Shown one piece after another: positions 28,396-39,225 of a DNA stretch of 64,000 bases (its first letter is position 1; every line of letters begins with the position of its first letter). The stretch is taken from positions 34,583 to 98,582 of the forward strand of contig CAIKFU010000043.1 of the NCBI GenBank assembly GCA_903826775.1. Direction: 5' to 3'. This DNA is from an uncultured beta proteobacterium (GTDB lineage: Bacteria; Pseudomonadota; Gammaproteobacteria; Burkholderiales; Burkholderiaceae). A model generated the notes under the pieces. It was not told the origin of the DNA. It did no database searches and was given only the letters and a program-made list of their open reading frames with translations. A program made the position numbers and the translations under genes.

Positions 28396-30204
28396 ATGGA
28401 TTTAATCCGCAATTTTTCTATCATCGCCCACATTGACCATGGTAAATCCACCTTGGCGGATCGCATCATTCAGTTGTGCGGTGGCTTGTCCGAGCGGGAG
28501 ATGGAAGCGCAGGTTCTCGATTCCATGGATATTGAGCGCGAACGCGGGATTACGATCAAAGCGCAAACTGCGGCCTTAAATTACAAAGCCAAAGACGGCA
28601 AAATTTACAATCTGAATTTGATCGACACCCCAGGGCACGTCGATTTTTCATATGAAGTGAGCAGGTCCTTATCCGCATGCGAAGGCGCTTTATTGGTGGT
28701 GGATGCCAGTCAAGGCGTAGAGGCTCAAACGGTGGCCAATTGCTATACCGCCATTGAACTGGGTGTGGAAGTGGTTCCCATCCTAAATAAAATCGATTTG
28801 CCCCAGGCGGATCCCGAGCGGGCAAAGCAGGAAATTGAAGACGTGATCGGTATCGATGCTACCGACGCGATTACCTGTTCTGCCAAGACGGGTCTTGGTG
28901 TGGCAGACGTGATTGAAGAAATGATTCGGCGTGTTCCCCCGCCCGAAGGGGATGTCGCCAAGCCACTGCAAGCATTGATCATCGACTCCTGGTTCGACAA
29001 TTACGTCGGCGTGGTGATGTTGGTGCGGGTAATCAACGGCTCCTTAAAACCCAAAGACAAAATTTTGTTGATGGCCCACGGTTCCACCCATCTGGTTGAG
29101 CACGTCGGGGTGTTTTGTCCCAAATCGGTCGATCGCCCGGAATTGCGCGCAGGGCAGGTGGGTTTTATTATTGCCGGCATCAAAGAGTTGAAGGCGGCAA
29201 AAGTAGGGGATACCGTAACGCACGCCTCGGGTCAACAAGGCCGCACGCCGGCAACCGTTCCGCTACCCGGTTTTAAGGAAGTGCAGTCCCAGGTGTTTGC
29301 GGGCCTGTACCCCATCGACGCGAGCGAGTACGATGCCTTGCGCGAATCGCTTGAAAAATTAAAATTGAACGACGCGTCGCTGTTGTATGAGCCCGAGGTT
29401 TCACAAGCTTTGGGTTTCGGTTTTCGGTGCGGATTCTTGGGTTTGCTGCACATGGAAATTGTGCAGGAGCGCCTTGAGCGCCAGTATGGAATGGAATTAA
29501 TCACCACGGCCCCAACCGTGGTGTATCAGGTCAAGCAACGCGACGGCACGGTGTTAACCGTCGACAACCCGTCCAAGATGCCCGATCCCAGCAAGATCGA
29601 AGCGATTCTCGAGCCGATCGTCACGGTCAACTTGTACATGCCTCAGGAGTATGTTGGTACGGTGATCACCTTGTGTACGGGCAAGCGTGGCGTGCAAATG
29701 AATATGAATTACCTTGGCCGGCAAGTGCAGTTGACCTATGAGATGCCGATGGCCGAAATCGTGATGGATTTCTTTGACCGCTTGAAATCGGTATCCAGGG
29801 GGTATGCTTCCATGGATTACGAATTCAAGGAATACCGGACGGCGGACGTGGTCAAGGTCGATATTTTGATTAACGGCGAAAAGGTGGATGCCTTATCGGT
29901 GATCGTTCACCGCAGCAATAGCCAGTCTCGCGGTCGCGATGTGGTGTCCAAGATGCGGGGAATCATCCCGCGTCAGATGTTCGATGTGGCGATCCAGGCT
30001 GCAATCGGTAGCAATATCGTGGCACGCGAAAATGTGAAGGCCTTACGTAAGAATGTCTTGGCCAAATGTTATGGTGGTGATATTTCACGCAAGCGCAAGC
30101 TGCTTGAAAAGCAAAAAGAGGGTAAGAAACGCATGAAGCAGGTTGGTAACGTAGAAATTCCACAGGAAGCCTTTTTGGCGATTTTGCAGGTAGACGACAA
30201 ATGA
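28396..30204 (+). CDS. lepA: Elongation factor 4 (LepA)
   Basis: A 602-residue translational GTPase that back-translocates or assists ribosome function under stress. G1 is [14 protein letters not shown]3 is DTPGHVDF, G4 is NKIDLP. The C-terminal domain includes [20 protein letters not shown] and the [17 protein letters not shown] tail. It overlaps lepB by 4 bases. Confidence 0.98.
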   Translation: MDLIRNFSIIAHIDHGKSTLADRIIQLCGGLSEREMEAQVLDSMDIERERGITIKAQTAALNYKAKDGKIYNLNLIDTPGHVDFSYEVSRSLSACEGALLVVDASQGVEAQTVANCYTAIELGVEVVPILNKIDLPQADPERAKQEIEDVIGIDATDAITCSAKTGLGVADVIEEMIRRVPPPEGDVAKPLQALIIDSWFDNYVGVVMLVRVINGSLKPKDKILLMAHGSTHLVEHVGVFCPKSVDRPELRAGQVGFIIAGIKELKAAKVGDTVTHASGQQGRTPATVPLPGFKEVQSQVFAGLYPIDASEYDALRESLEKLKLNDASLLYEPEVSQALGFGFRCGFLGLLHMEIVQERLERQYGMELITTAPTVVYQVKQRDGTVLTVDNPSKMPDPSKIEAILEPIVTVNLYMPQEYVGTVITLCTGKRGVQMNMNYLGRQVQLTYEMPMAEIVMDFFDRLKSVSRGYASMDYEFKEYRTADVVKVDILINGEKVDALSVIVHRSNSQSRGRDVVSKMRGIIPRQMFDVAIQAAIGSNIVARENVKALRKNVLAKCYGGDISRKRKLLEKQKEGKKRMKQVGNVEIPQEAFLAILQVDDK

Positions 30205-31007
30205 ACTTCGCATTAATTTTATTGGTGTTGGTGATTATTTCCGGCATTGCATGGGTAGCCGACAAATTGCATTTTGCTCCGCAAAGGCGGGCTGCGGGAA
30301 TCGACCGCATGCCGTTGTGGCTCGAGTATTCAGCAAGCTTTTTTCCGGTAATCTGCGCGGTGTTTGTGCTGAGGTCTTTTTTGGTTGAGCCGTTTAAGAT
30401 TCCATCCGGATCGATGATCCCGACCTTGCAGATCGGTGATTTTATTTTGGTGAACAAATTCACCTATGGCATCCGCTTGCCGGTGATCAATAAAAAAATA
30501 ATTGATCTGGGTTCTCCTAAGCGTGGCGATGTGGTGGTCTTTCGTTATCCACGCGATGAATCGGTTGACTACATCAAGCGCATTGTGGGGGTTCCCGGGG
30601 ACGTCATCGAGTATTACGACAAGCGCTTGAAGATCAATGGCCAGCCGCTTGAATACAGCGGCGGGGATTCCTATCTGGATCCCGAGAATATGCGCTATGC
30701 CAAGCGCTACACGGAAAAGTTTCCGACCGATCTTGGCGGGGTTCAGCACGACATTCTGAATGACCCCGATCGAACCGCAGGCGTGTATTTGACCGAGCGG
30801 TATCCCGGCATGGAATTTTGCCAATATCAAAATTCGGGCTTGACCTGCAAGGTTCCTGAGGGTCATTATTTCGCCATGGGCGATAACCGCGACAACAGTG
30901 CCGATTCCCGTTATTGGGGTTTTGTTCCGGATGCCAATCTGGTTGGGCGGGCGTTTTTCGTTTGGCTTAATCTTGGATCCCTGGGCCGCATCGGTGGTTT
31001 TAATTAG
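30201..31007 (+). CDS. lepB: Signal peptidase I
   Basis: A 268-residue membrane protease removing Sec and Tat signal peptides. Two N-terminal membrane segments are followed by nucleophile Ser in [13 protein letters not shown], general-base Lys in [12 protein letters not shown] and the conserved [14 protein letters not shown]. It overlaps the lepA stop by 4 bases and is 20 bases from rnc. Confidence 0.97.
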   Translation: MNFALILLVLVIISGIAWVADKLHFAPQRRAAGIDRMPLWLEYSASFFPVICAVFVLRSFLVEPFKIPSGSMIPTLQIGDFILVNKFTYGIRLPVINKKIIDLGSPKRGDVVVFRYPRDESVDYIKRIVGVPGDVIEYYDKRLKINGQPLEYSGGDSYLDPENMRYAKRYTEKFPTDLGGVQHDILNDPDRTAGVYLTERYPGMEFCQYQNSGLTCKVPEGHYFAMGDNRDNSADSRYWGFVPDANLVGRAFFVWLNLGSLGRIGGFN

Positions 31008-31027
31008 GTAACGCTGGCGCACAGCAC

Positions 31028-31819
31028 ATGAACGCACGCTCCGTCATCGATACCGCCCCCCTTCAGCAAAGGTTGGGGTATGAATTTAAAAAGCCGGAGC
31101 TGTTGAATCAAGCCTTGACCCATCGCAGCCACAGCAAAAAAAATAACGAACGCTTGGAATTTTTGGGGGATTCGGTCTTAAATTGCGTTGTGGCTGAAAT
31201 GCTGTATGAACGCTATTCCGATTTGGATGAAGGGGATCTATCCAGAGTGCGGGCCAATCTCGTCAAGCAACAAGCCCTGTACGAGATTGCGCAATCGCTA
31301 TCCTTGTCGGATTATTTGCGTTTGGGCGAGGGCGAATTAAAAAGTGGCGGATTTCGTCGGCCATCGATTTTGGCCGATACGCTAGAAGCCATCACCGGAG
31401 CGATATTGCTCGATGGCGGCTTTGATACTGCCAAAACCTGTTTGCGCAAACTCTATTCCATTATCTTGGCCCATGTGGATCCAATGACCTTGGGTAAAGA
31501 CGACAAGACCTTGCTGCAGGAGGGTTTGCAAAGTTTCCAAATTCCCTTGCCCACCTACAATGTGATCGGGACTTCGGGCGCAGCGCACAATCAGCAGTTC
31601 GAAGTGGAATGCCTGATTCCGAGTTTAAAAATCACCGTCAAGGGTGAGGGCGCTTCGCGTCGCGCTGCCGAACAAGGTGCCGCCAAGCTGGCGTTGCTCG
31701 ATCTGCAAAAAGCCCTCTCGCAAGCATCGCGCAAACCGAAAAAGACCCGCGCCGCCAAGAAAAAAGCAGCCAAGCAGGATGTCTCCGAAGAGCAGTTAAA
31801 TCTTAAGCTGAAAGGCTAA
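31028..31819 (+). CDS. rnc: Ribonuclease III
   Basis: A 263-residue double-strand RNA endonuclease for rRNA and mRNA processing. The catalytic signature is [12 protein letters not shown], with the second acidic site in [18 protein letters not shown] double-stranded RNA-binding domain occupies about 155-225. The basic tail ([15 protein letters not shown]) is longer than in E. coli RNase III and probably adds RNA affinity. era follows after 2 bases. Confidence 0.97.
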   Translation: MNARSVIDTAPLQQRLGYEFKKPELLNQALTHRSHSKKNNERLEFLGDSVLNCVVAEMLYERYSDLDEGDLSRVRANLVKQQALYEIAQSLSLSDYLRLGEGELKSGGFRRPSILADTLEAITGAILLDGGFDTAKTCLRKLYSIILAHVDPMTLGKDDKTLLQEGLQSFQIPLPTYNVIGTSGAAHNQQFEVECLIPSLKITVKGEGASRRAAEQGAAKLALLDLQKALSQASRKPKKTRAAKKKAAKQDVSEEQLNLKLKG

Positions 31820-31821
31820 TC

Positions 31822-32760
31822 GTGTTCAGATGCGGCACTATTGCCATTGTTGGTCGTCCCAATATGGGCAAGTCGACCTTGCTCAATGCTTTGGTTGGTC
31901 AAAAGATCAGCATTACTTCCCGTAAGGCGCAGACGACCCGCCATCGCATTTTGGGGATCCAGACACGGGAGCAGGCCCAGTTTGTATTTATCGATACGCC
32001 GGGTTTTCAAACGCGCTTGGTCAGCACCCTCAATAAGGCACTCAACCGTGCCGTTACGACCACCTTGCAGGACGTGAATGTCGTGTGCTTCATCATCGAG
32101 GCAGGGTATTTCGGCGAGGACGATGCCAAGGTCTTGCGCCTGTTGCCGGACGATTTGCCGGTGATATTGGTCTTGAACAAACTCGATCTGTTTGCCAACC
32201 GTTCCGAAAGCCCCGAAGAGCGGGACCGGTCGTTGTTGGAATTCATGGCGAAAATGGGTCAACCGTGGAGCGAATTGGGTGGCCGCCCAGAACAGAGTGA
32301 AACGGCTTTCGCCGAAATCGTTCCGATGAGTGGAAAAAATCCCCATGATGTGCAGCGTTTATTGGATATCCTGGAGGAGTATTTGCCCGAGGGCGAGGCG
32401 CGGTACGATCCGGAAACGTTAACGGACCGCAGCGAACGGTTTTTGGCTGCCGAAATCTTGCGTGAGAAGATCTTTCGTTTTACCGGCGAGGAACTGCCTT
32501 ACACCAGCACCGTCGTGATCGATCAATTTAAAATGGACGGCCGCATGCGCCGGATTGCCGCGACCATCCTGGTTGATCGGGATAGTCACAAAGCCATGAT
32601 CATTGGCGAGAAGGGCGAACGCTTGAAGAAAATTTCCACCGAAGCGCGCCTGGATATGGAAAAGCTTTTTGACGGCAAGGTTTTTCTGGAAACCTGGGTG
32701 AAGGTTAAACGGGGTTGGGCGGACGATCGTGCCGAATTGCGGGCGCAAGGTTTGGAATAA
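31822..32760 (+). CDS. era: GTPase Era
   Basis: A 312-residue GTPase that binds the 3' end of 16S rRNA in 30S assembly. The G motifs are [17 protein letters not shown] and NKLD, and the C-terminal KH domain has [13 protein letters not shown]. The start is GTG at 31822. An insert near residues 130-155 ([15 protein letters not shown]) is typical of betaproteobacterial Era. The stop abuts the recO start. Confidence 0.97.
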   Translation: MFRCGTIAIVGRPNMGKSTLLNALVGQKISITSRKAQTTRHRILGIQTREQAQFVFIDTPGFQTRLVSTLNKALNRAVTTTLQDVNVVCFIIEAGYFGEDDAKVLRLLPDDLPVILVLNKLDLFANRSESPEERDRSLLEFMAKMGQPWSELGGRPEQSETAFAEIVPMSGKNPHDVQRLLDILEEYLPEGEARYDPETLTDRSERFLAAEILREKIFRFTGEELPYTSTVVIDQFKMDGRMRRIAATILVDRDSHKAMIIGEKGERLKKISTEARLDMEKLFDGKVFLETWVKVKRGWADDRAELRAQGLE

Positions 32761-33495
32761 ATGGCCGTCACCCGCATTGCGAACGAACCCGCTTTTGTGT
32801 TGCACAGCATTCCGTATAAAGAGACTAGCCTCATTCTGGATGTGTTTACCCGCCAACATGGGCGGATGGCGTTGATTGCCAAGGGTGCAAAACGCCCCCA
32901 CTCTGCGCTGCGACCTGTATTGCAACGCTTTCAACCATTATTGATTTCTTGGAGCGGCAAATCCGAATTGCGCACCTTAACCAAATCGGAATGGGTTGGC
33001 GGAACGCCTTCCCTAGTCGGCGACGCCTTGTTATGCGGTTTTTACCTGAACGAGTTGCTGGTGAAATTTTTGGCGCGCGAGGATGAATACGAAACCTTGT
33101 ACGACCGGTATAGCGAGACGATCTTGGCGTTGTCCAATTTGGAAAGCGAGTCAAAGGGACTGGAAGAAATTTTGCGTCCATTTGAACTGGTCTTATTGCA
33201 ACAGACGGGATACGCCGCTGCCTTGGATCGCTGCGTAGAATCCAACTTGCCGCCGCTTGCCGATGAGGATTACGTATATCAACCAGAGCGTGGCGTGCGA
33301 CCCTATCAATCCGATGATCCTGGGCATTGGCCGGTACTAAGCGGCAGGGTTTTGCTCGATATGGCCACCGGAAATTTTTCGGATCCGCAGACCCTTTCCG
33401 AAAGCAAGCAACTCATGCGCTTTCTACTCGGCCTGCATCTTCAGGATCAAGTATTGATGACGCGTCAAATTTTGATTGACCTGAAGAAGATTTAG
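32761..33495 (+). CDS. recO: DNA repair protein RecO
   Basis: A 244-residue protein loading RecA at single-strand gaps with RecR. The N-terminal OB fold includes [19 protein letters not shown] and [22 protein letters not shown]; a helical C-terminal domain follows. It begins directly after the era stop, the standard rnc-era-recO order. Confidence 0.93.
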   Translation: MAVTRIANEPAFVLHSIPYKETSLILDVFTRQHGRMALIAKGAKRPHSALRPVLQRFQPLLISWSGKSELRTLTKSEWVGGTPSLVGDALLCGFYLNELLVKFLAREDEYETLYDRYSETILALSNLESESKGLEEILRPFELVLLQQTGYAAALDRCVESNLPPLADEDYVYQPERGVRPYQSDDPGHWPVLSGRVLLDMATGNFSDPQTLSESKQLMRFLLGLHLQDQVLMTRQILIDLKKI

Positions 33496-33536
33496 CCGAA
33501 TAGGAAGTTCCATGGAAATTGCGTTAATCTGAGCAC

Positions 33537-34310
33537 ATGAGCACTGTCCCAACACTATTACTCGGCATCAACATCGATCATGTGGCGACTTTGCGAAATG
33601 CCCGCGGTACCGTGTACCCAGACCCAATCAAGGCTGCTTGCCTAGCCGAAGAGGCGGGTGCCGATCTGATTACCCTGCATTTGCGCGAGGATCGTCGGCA
33701 CATCAAAGACGCAGACCTCTTCGCTTTGCGCCCCTTGATTCGTACGCGCATGAATTTGGAATGCGCTGTTACAGCGGAGATGTTGGAGATTGCCTGCAAG
33801 GTTCGGCCACAGGATGTCTGTTTGGTGCCAGAGCGTCGTGAAGAGGTTACCACGGAAGGCGGGTTGGATGTGGCAGGGCGCTTGGAAAGCGTGACGGCCG
33901 CAGTTGCGCAGTTGAAGGCATCGGGTATTCGGGTTTCGCTGTTCATCGATCCTACGGAGCATCAAATCCAAGCCGCTAAACAAACCGGCGCGAGCGTGGT
34001 GGAATTGCATACTGGTCGTTATGCCGACATTCAAGGAAACGATCAGGCGATGGAGTTGGATCGGCTGGTTCGTGCAGCGCAATTGGGCGTCAAGCTGGGT
34101 TTGTGCGTGAATGCCGGGCATGGACTGCACGAGGGTAACGTCTTGCCTGTGGCGGCCATTCCCGAATTGTCCGAATTGAATATCGGTCACGCGATTGTGG
34201 CCGAAGCGCTATTTAAAGGATGGCAGAAAGCCATCGTCGATATGAAGGCGTTGATGAATCGGGCTCGTGAAGAAGGTGTGCAACCCGCACCTGGGGCGGC
34301 ATCAAGATGA
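33537..34310 (+). CDS. pdxJ: Pyridoxine 5'-phosphate synthase
   Basis: A 257-residue TIM-barrel enzyme making the ring of vitamin B6 from deoxyxylulose phosphate and an aminoacetone phosphate. [17 protein letters not shown] begins the protein; [27 protein letters not shown] and [10 protein letters not shown] are family motifs. It overlaps acpS by 4 bases. Confidence 0.97.
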   Translation: MSTVPTLLLGINIDHVATLRNARGTVYPDPIKAACLAEEAGADLITLHLREDRRHIKDADLFALRPLIRTRMNLECAVTAEMLEIACKVRPQDVCLVPERREEVTTEGGLDVAGRLESVTAAVAQLKASGIRVSLFIDPTEHQIQAAKQTGASVVELHTGRYADIQGNDQAMELDRLVRAAQLGVKLGLCVNAGHGLHEGNVLPVAAIPELSELNIGHAIVAEALFKGWQKAIVDMKALMNRAREEGVQPAPGAASR

Positions 34311-34750
34311 TTGTGGGAATCGGTACGGATATATTGCAGATGAATCGATTGGAAGCGGCGTATGAGCGCACGCAGGGGCGTTTGGCAGAACGGGTATTGG
34401 GTCCAGAGGAACTGATCGTATTTAGGCAGCGTCTTGCGCGCAACCACAAACGCGGCATTGCGTATTTGGCAACGCGGTTTGCCGCAAAAGAGGCTTTTTC
34501 CAAAGCCATTGGGTTGGGGATGCGCATGCCGATGACGTGGCGGTCTTTGCAAACATTGAACGAACCAAGCGGCAAGCCCGTTACGACCTACTCGGGTGCT
34601 TTGGCCCAATTCATGAGTGAGCGCCAATGGCACGCTCAAGTGACGGTCAGTGATGAGCAGGAGATGGCCATCGCATTTGTGATTGTTAGCCAAGGGGCAC
34701 CGATCGACATTGGCCTTCATTTAAAAAATACTTCGACTAATCCGAATTAG
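34307..34750 (+). CDS. acpS: Holo-[acyl-carrier-protein] synthase
   Basis: A 147-residue phosphopantetheinyl transferase activating Acp[16 protein letters not shown] carries the metal-binding Asp, and [13 protein letters not shown] carries the Glu and Lys of the active site. Length is slightly above E. coli AcpS owing to a short C-terminal extension. It is translationally coupled to pdxJ. Confidence 0.95.
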   Translation: MIVGIGTDILQMNRLEAAYERTQGRLAERVLGPEELIVFRQRLARNHKRGIAYLATRFAAKEAFSKAIGLGMRMPMTWRSLQTLNEPSGKPVTTYSGALAQFMSERQWHAQVTVSDEQEMAIAFVIVSQGAPIDIGLHLKNTSTNPN

Positions 34751-34774
34751 ATTCAAAGCTCAAGGAGCGATTGC

Positions 34775-35899
34775 GTGGCAAAGATCAACCAGCAGGTTTT
34801 CGGGCAAGATGGCAAACAAGGCAACAAAGGGCCTGGGCCGGTTACCCTAGATGTACTTGGATTGGAACTGAACGAGCAGGATTGCCGTCGTATTTTGCAT
34901 CCCCTAACCGGGGGCGTCATTTTATTTGGTCGGAATTTTTCCACCCGTTCCCAGCTGATCGCGTTGACCGCCAGCATTAAAAAATTGCGACCCGACATTT
35001 TGATTTCGATCGATCATGAAGGCGGCAGGGTGCAGCGCTGCAAGCTGGATGGCTTCACCCATTTGCCCGCGATGCACCAGCTGGGGGAGTTGTGGCGTGA
35101 CCTCAAAGGCACTTCCCGCAAATCGCCATACCCATCCGCATCGGCTGTGAGGGCAATGCAAGCGACCACCGCCTGCGGGTATATTTTGGCTGCTGAGTTG
35201 CGCGCCTGCGGCGTGGATTTGAGTTTTACGCCGGTGCTGGATTTGGATTATGGCCGCAGCAAGGTGATTGGCGATCGCGCCTTTGATCGCGATCCGCAAA
35301 TTGTTTTTGCTTTGGCCAAAAGCCTCAATGAAGGTTTGCGCATGGCGGGTATGGCCAATTGCGGAAAGCATTTTCCGGGCCACGGTTGGGCACAAGCCGA
35401 TTCCCATGTCGCTATTCCGGTGGATGAGCGGAGCCTGAAGGATATTCTTGGCGCTGATGCCAAGCCGTACGAATGGCTTGATTTCAGTTTGGCCGCGGTC
35501 ATGCCGGCTCACGTGATTTACCCCAAGGTGGATCAACATCCCGCCGGTTTTTCATCTATTTGGCTGCAGAACATATTGCGTCGGCAACTGTCTTTCGAGG
35601 GCGTTATTTTTAGCGACGATCTGTCGATGGAAGGCGCTAGCGTTGCCGGCTCGGTCGTCAAAGGCGCTGAGCTGGCATTGGCAGCCGGGTGCGATGCGGT
35701 GCTCATTTGCAATCGCCCCGATTTGGCCGATCAACTGCTGGCTGAGTTAACGGTCTCCCAGGCAAAACGGGATGAATCATCCAGGCGTTTAACCAAACTC
35801 ATGCCATCGGGTAATGCATTGCCTTGGAATGCTCTGCAAAATGAACCCGAGTATCAACATGCAAAAAGGGTGTTATTGCAACTTGGGCTGATCAAGTAA
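34775..35899 (+). CDS. nagZ: Beta-N-acetylhexosaminidase NagZ
   Basis: A 374-residue GH3 enzyme removing GlcNAc from anhydro-muropeptides in cell-wall recycling. The catalytic loop is CGKHFPGHGWAQADSHVAIP, ISIDHEGGRVQR binds sugar, and FSDDLSMEGA carries the nucleophilic Asp. The start is GTG 34775 with AAGGAG seven bases upstream. The next gene starts on the base after its stop, so the TPR-GT41 gene is likely cotranscribed. Confidence 0.95.
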   Translation: MAKINQQVFGQDGKQGNKGPGPVTLDVLGLELNEQDCRRILHPLTGGVILFGRNFSTRSQLIALTASIKKLRPDILISIDHEGGRVQRCKLDGFTHLPAMHQLGELWRDLKGTSRKSPYPSASAVRAMQATTACGYILAAELRACGVDLSFTPVLDLDYGRSKVIGDRAFDRDPQIVFALAKSLNEGLRMAGMANCGKHFPGHGWAQADSHVAIPVDERSLKDILGADAKPYEWLDFSLAAVMPAHVIYPKVDQHPAGFSSIWLQNILRRQLSFEGVIFSDDLSMEGASVAGSVVKGAELALAAGCDAVLICNRPDLADQLLAELTVSQAKRDESSRRLTKLMPSGNALPWNALQNEPEYQHAKRVLLQLGLIK

Positions 35900-37903
35900 A
35901 TGGATCAATTGCAAATTCAATTTGAGCAAGGTTTGGCTTTGCATCGGCAAGGCGATTTGGTAAAAGCAAAATTGCTTTATGAGGAAGTGATTCAACGCAA
36001 CCCAAATCATTTTGATGCGTTGCATTTGCTGGGGGCGATTGCTGCGCAGCATCAAGATTGCGAAGCGGCGTTGGGTTTTTTTGAAAAGGCGTTGGCGGTT
36101 GATCAATCGGCTGCGAGTATTTTCTATAACCGCGGCAATGTGTATTCCCAACTCGGGTATTGGGACTTGGCTTTGGCCGATTTCAATCGGGCGATAGAAA
36201 AAGAGCCCACTTATGCCCAAGCCTATTCCAATCGGGGAATTGTTCTGCAAGAACTTGGTCGGGTAGATGAGGCGATGGCAAGCCACGACAGGGCTGTAAC
36301 CCTGGAGCCTTTAAATCCCTATGCCTATTTCAATCGCGGGGTGGTGCGGGAATTTCTCAAAATGCCCGCCTTGGCTTTGCTCGATTACGATCAGGCAATT
36401 GCATGCGATCGCAGGATCGCAAAGGCCCACTTGCATCGCGCCAACGTGTTAATGGATTTGATGCAATTAAAAGCGTCCGAAGAGGGTTATTTGGAGGTCT
36501 TGAAACTGGATCCCGAGAATATGGTTGCTCGGTGGTCGCTGGTGTTTTTAACCTTGTCTGCATTGTTTCTTAAAAAAGAGAACCCCCAGGAAGTGGTAGA
36601 GGCATTTACAAGGGGATTGGAAAAATTTAACAACGGTATTGACGATTCGAATATCCATCACGCATATCAGGTTGTCGGTCTGCTCCAGCCGTTCTATTTG
36701 GCTTATCAAGAACTGAACAACAAAGAGGTCTTATCAAAGTACGGCGCCTTATGCCGTCGACTGATGGGGCATTGGCAGGAAAAATACGACATCCAAGCCA
36801 TTCCGCCGAGTCGAAATGGAAAAATCCGCATCGGCATCGTGAGTGATCACATTCGCAACCATTCGGTATGGAGTGCCATCATCAAGGGTTGGGTAGCCAA
36901 TATCGATTTGGACAAATTTGAATTGCATATTTTTTACTTAGGCCAAATTAACGATCCGGAGACGCAGTTCGCAAAAACCCAATCCACCTCCTTTACCCAA
37001 GGCAACCTGTCTCTACGGGGTTGGATTGACGCGATTCGGGATAAGGGTGTTGACGTTTTGATCTACCCTGAAATTGGAATGAACCTTCTTGCTACGCAAT
37101 TGGCAAATTTGCGCATCGCAAGCCTGCAGTTAACCACCTGGGGCCATCCCGAAACATCGGGTTTGCCGACCCTGGACTATTTCATTTCGGCAGACTTGTT
37201 TGAGAACGCTGGCAGCGAAGAGTTGTATACGGAATCGCTATTGAAATTGCCCAATCTGGGTTGCCACTATGAGCGGGTTCCCGTTTTGGCTGGGGATATT
37301 GATCTTCAGCAATTGGGGCTCATGCCCGATGAACCGATTTTGCTTTGCCCTGGCACACCCTATAAATTTGCGGCCAAGAACGATTGGGTTTTTTTGGAGA
37401 TTGCAAAACGGCTGGGGAAATGCAAATTGGTATTTTTCTCAACCTATGAGCATTGGAATTTCATACTGAAAGAGCGGCTTAGAAAAGTATTTGAGGCGGC
37501 GAATTTGCGGGTGGACGATTTTGTGATTTTTGTTCCATGGCAAACGGAAGAGGGGTTTTACGGTTTGATGAAAAAGGCCGATGTGTTTATGGACCCCATT
37601 GGGTTTTCGGGTTTTAATACCGCAATGCAGGCGGTCGATTGTGCTTTGCCGATAGTTACCAGAGAAGGTTCGTTTTTAAGGGGACGCCTGGCTAGCGGAA
37701 TCTTAAAGCGAATGGGCTTGTCGGAATTGGTTGCCACGACCGAGGAAGGGTACATCTCGTTGGTGGTTCGATTGGTTCAAGATGCGCAATACAACCGCGA
37801 ACTGAGGCAGAGAATGGCGGATTCCCGAGGCGATCTCTATGGCGATTTAATGCCAATACGGGCATTGGAGGAATTTTTGTTGGCTAAATGCCGGCAAGGA
37901 TAA
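35900..37903 (+). CDS. TPR protein with GT41 (O-GlcNAc transferase / SPINDLY-like) domain
   Basis: A 667-residue protein. Residues 1-225 are about six TPR units (for example AASIFYNRGNVYSQLGYWD and AYSNRGIVLQELGRVDEA). Residues ~310-660 resemble the GT41 catalytic region: IGIVSDHIRNHSVWSAI (candidate catalytic His), LLCPGTPYKFAAKND (UDP-contacting Lys) and DVFMDPIGFSGFNTAMQA. Family members add GlcNAc or another sugar to Ser/Thr of proteins. The gene abuts nagZ and has no signal peptide, so it acts in the cytoplasm. Bacterial GT41 targets are mostly unknown; donor and target here are unassigned. Confidence 0.8.
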   Translation: MDQLQIQFEQGLALHRQGDLVKAKLLYEEVIQRNPNHFDALHLLGAIAAQHQDCEAALGFFEKALAVDQSAASIFYNRGNVYSQLGYWDLALADFNRAIEKEPTYAQAYSNRGIVLQELGRVDEAMASHDRAVTLEPLNPYAYFNRGVVREFLKMPALALLDYDQAIACDRRIAKAHLHRANVLMDLMQLKASEEGYLEVLKLDPENMVARWSLVFLTLSALFLKKENPQEVVEAFTRGLEKFNNGIDDSNIHHAYQVVGLLQPFYLAYQELNNKEVLSKYGALCRRLMGHWQEKYDIQAIPPSRNGKIRIGIVSDHIRNHSVWSAIIKGWVANIDLDKFELHIFYLGQINDPETQFAKTQSTSFTQGNLSLRGWIDAIRDKGVDVLIYPEIGMNLLATQLANLRIASLQLTTWGHPETSGLPTLDYFISADLFENAGSEELYTESLLKLPNLGCHYERVPVLAGDIDLQQLGLMPDEPILLCPGTPYKFAAKNDWVFLEIAKRLGKCKLVFFSTYEHWNFILKERLRKVFEAANLRVDDFVIFVPWQTEEGFYGLMKKADVFMDPIGFSGFNTAMQAVDCALPIVTREGSFLRGRLASGILKRMGLSELVATTEEGYISLVVRLVQDAQYNRELRQRMADSRGDLYGDLMPIRALEEFLLAKCRQG

Positions 37904-37971
37904 AATACCTGCAAGAACGCGGTAGCAAGACTCAGCATCCGTTTTCATAAAAAATATAAGGGACAAATTTC

Positions 37972-39192
37972 ATGACTGCAGGTAAACACGTGCTTGCCAT
38001 TGGGTTGTTGGGAATGTGCATTGCCTCCACCGTTTTTTCACAATCGGCGCAAAACGGAAAAGAGGTGGTGGATGCCGCTTGCAATGTCTGCCACCAGTTA
38101 AGCCAGCGGGTAGGCGGCGGGTATTCCCCCGAGAATTGGGGCAAGGTTTTAACGATGATGAAAAATCAGGGATTGAATCTGTCTTCCGAGCAGGTGGTAG
38201 CAGCCAAGGGATACCTCATCAAGGAATATCCTGAAAAACCCAAGCCGGATGCCATCATCGTGGACGGCCCCGTAAGCGTGTCCATGCAGGCTTGGCAAGT
38301 CTTGACGCCTGGCGCCCGCCCCCATGATCCCTTGGGGACTCGGGACGGCATGATTTGGTATACGGGACAAATGGCCAATGTGCTTGGCCGGATTGATCCG
38401 AAAACCGGAGTGATCAAGGAGTTTCCGTTAAAGACCGCGCATTCTGGTCCGCATGGCTTGATGGAGGATGCAAGCGGCAATATATGGTACACCGGCAATA
38501 CCGGCAGCTTGATGGGAAAACTCAATCCCAAGACGGGTCAAAACACCGAATACCCTTTGCCGATTGCAAAACCGATTGACCCCCATTCATTGGCAATTGA
38601 TCAGCAGGGAATTGTCTGGTTCACCGCGCAAGTGGGTAATCGGGTCGGGCGCTTGGATCCGAAAACCGGGGAGATTAAGTTGCTGACACCGCCAACTGAA
38701 AATTCGCGGCCCTATGGAATCATGGTCGACTCGAAAGGGTTGATTTATTTTGTCGAGTTTGGATCCAACAAGGTTGGCAGGATCGATCCCAAGACGCTGG
38801 AGATTACCGAATTTGTTTTGCCTAATGCCGATAGCCGCCCCCGTCGACTGGTTATCACGAAGGACGATACGATCTGGTATGCCGATATTTGGAGAGGATA
38901 CATCGGGCACCTTGATCCGAAGACCGGAAAAACCGAAGAGTTCCTCTCCCCCAGTGGTGTGAAATCGCAGCCTTATGGCATGTCCTTGATTAACGGGGTA
39001 ATTTGGTACAGCGAGTCGGGAACCAAACCCGGAACCGTCGTGCGCTTTGATCCCAATACCAAGTCTTTTCAGAATTGGCCAATTCCCGGCGGCGGATATA
39101 TTGTTCGCAACACGTCGGTAACGGCTGATGGAAATTTAGCGCTTGCGAATAGCCTAACCAATGAAGTGACGCTGGTGAAGATTTTGAAATGA
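37972..39192 (+). CDS. Exported cytochrome c / Vgb-type beta-propeller fusion
   Basis: A 406-residue exported protein. A signal peptide (to about residue 24, ...TVFSQ) precedes a single haem site CNVCHQL near residue 37 with Met residues nearby as possible sixth ligands. The rest is a seven-bladed propeller with repeated IWYT/VWFT and GRIDPKTG motifs typical of virginiamycin B lyase-like (SMP-30/NHL type) proteins. True Vgb linearises streptogramins with Mg2+ and is cytoplasmic with no haem, so lyase activity should not be assumed. A periplasmic redox or sugar/lactone role is more likely. Confidence 0.8.
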   Translation: MTAGKHVLAIGLLGMCIASTVFSQSAQNGKEVVDAACNVCHQLSQRVGGGYSPENWGKVLTMMKNQGLNLSSEQVVAAKGYLIKEYPEKPKPDAIIVDGPVSVSMQAWQVLTPGARPHDPLGTRDGMIWYTGQMANVLGRIDPKTGVIKEFPLKTAHSGPHGLMEDASGNIWYTGNTGSLMGKLNPKTGQNTEYPLPIAKPIDPHSLAIDQQGIVWFTAQVGNRVGRLDPKTGEIKLLTPPTENSRPYGIMVDSKGLIYFVEFGSNKVGRIDPKTLEITEFVLPNADSRPRRLVITKDDTIWYADIWRGYIGHLDPKTGKTEEFLSPSGVKSQPYGMSLINGVIWYSESGTKPGTVVRFDPNTKSFQNWPIPGGGYIVRNTSVTADGNLALANSLTNEVTLVKILK

Positions 39193-39225
39193 CCTTTCAA
39201 GACTGGGATCGCATTGCGATGGTTG

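Noticed and set aside
37972-39192. Streptogramin resistance gene (virginiamycin B lyase)
   Set aside because: The protein is exported and carries haem, unlike known Vgb; only the propeller repeats are shared.
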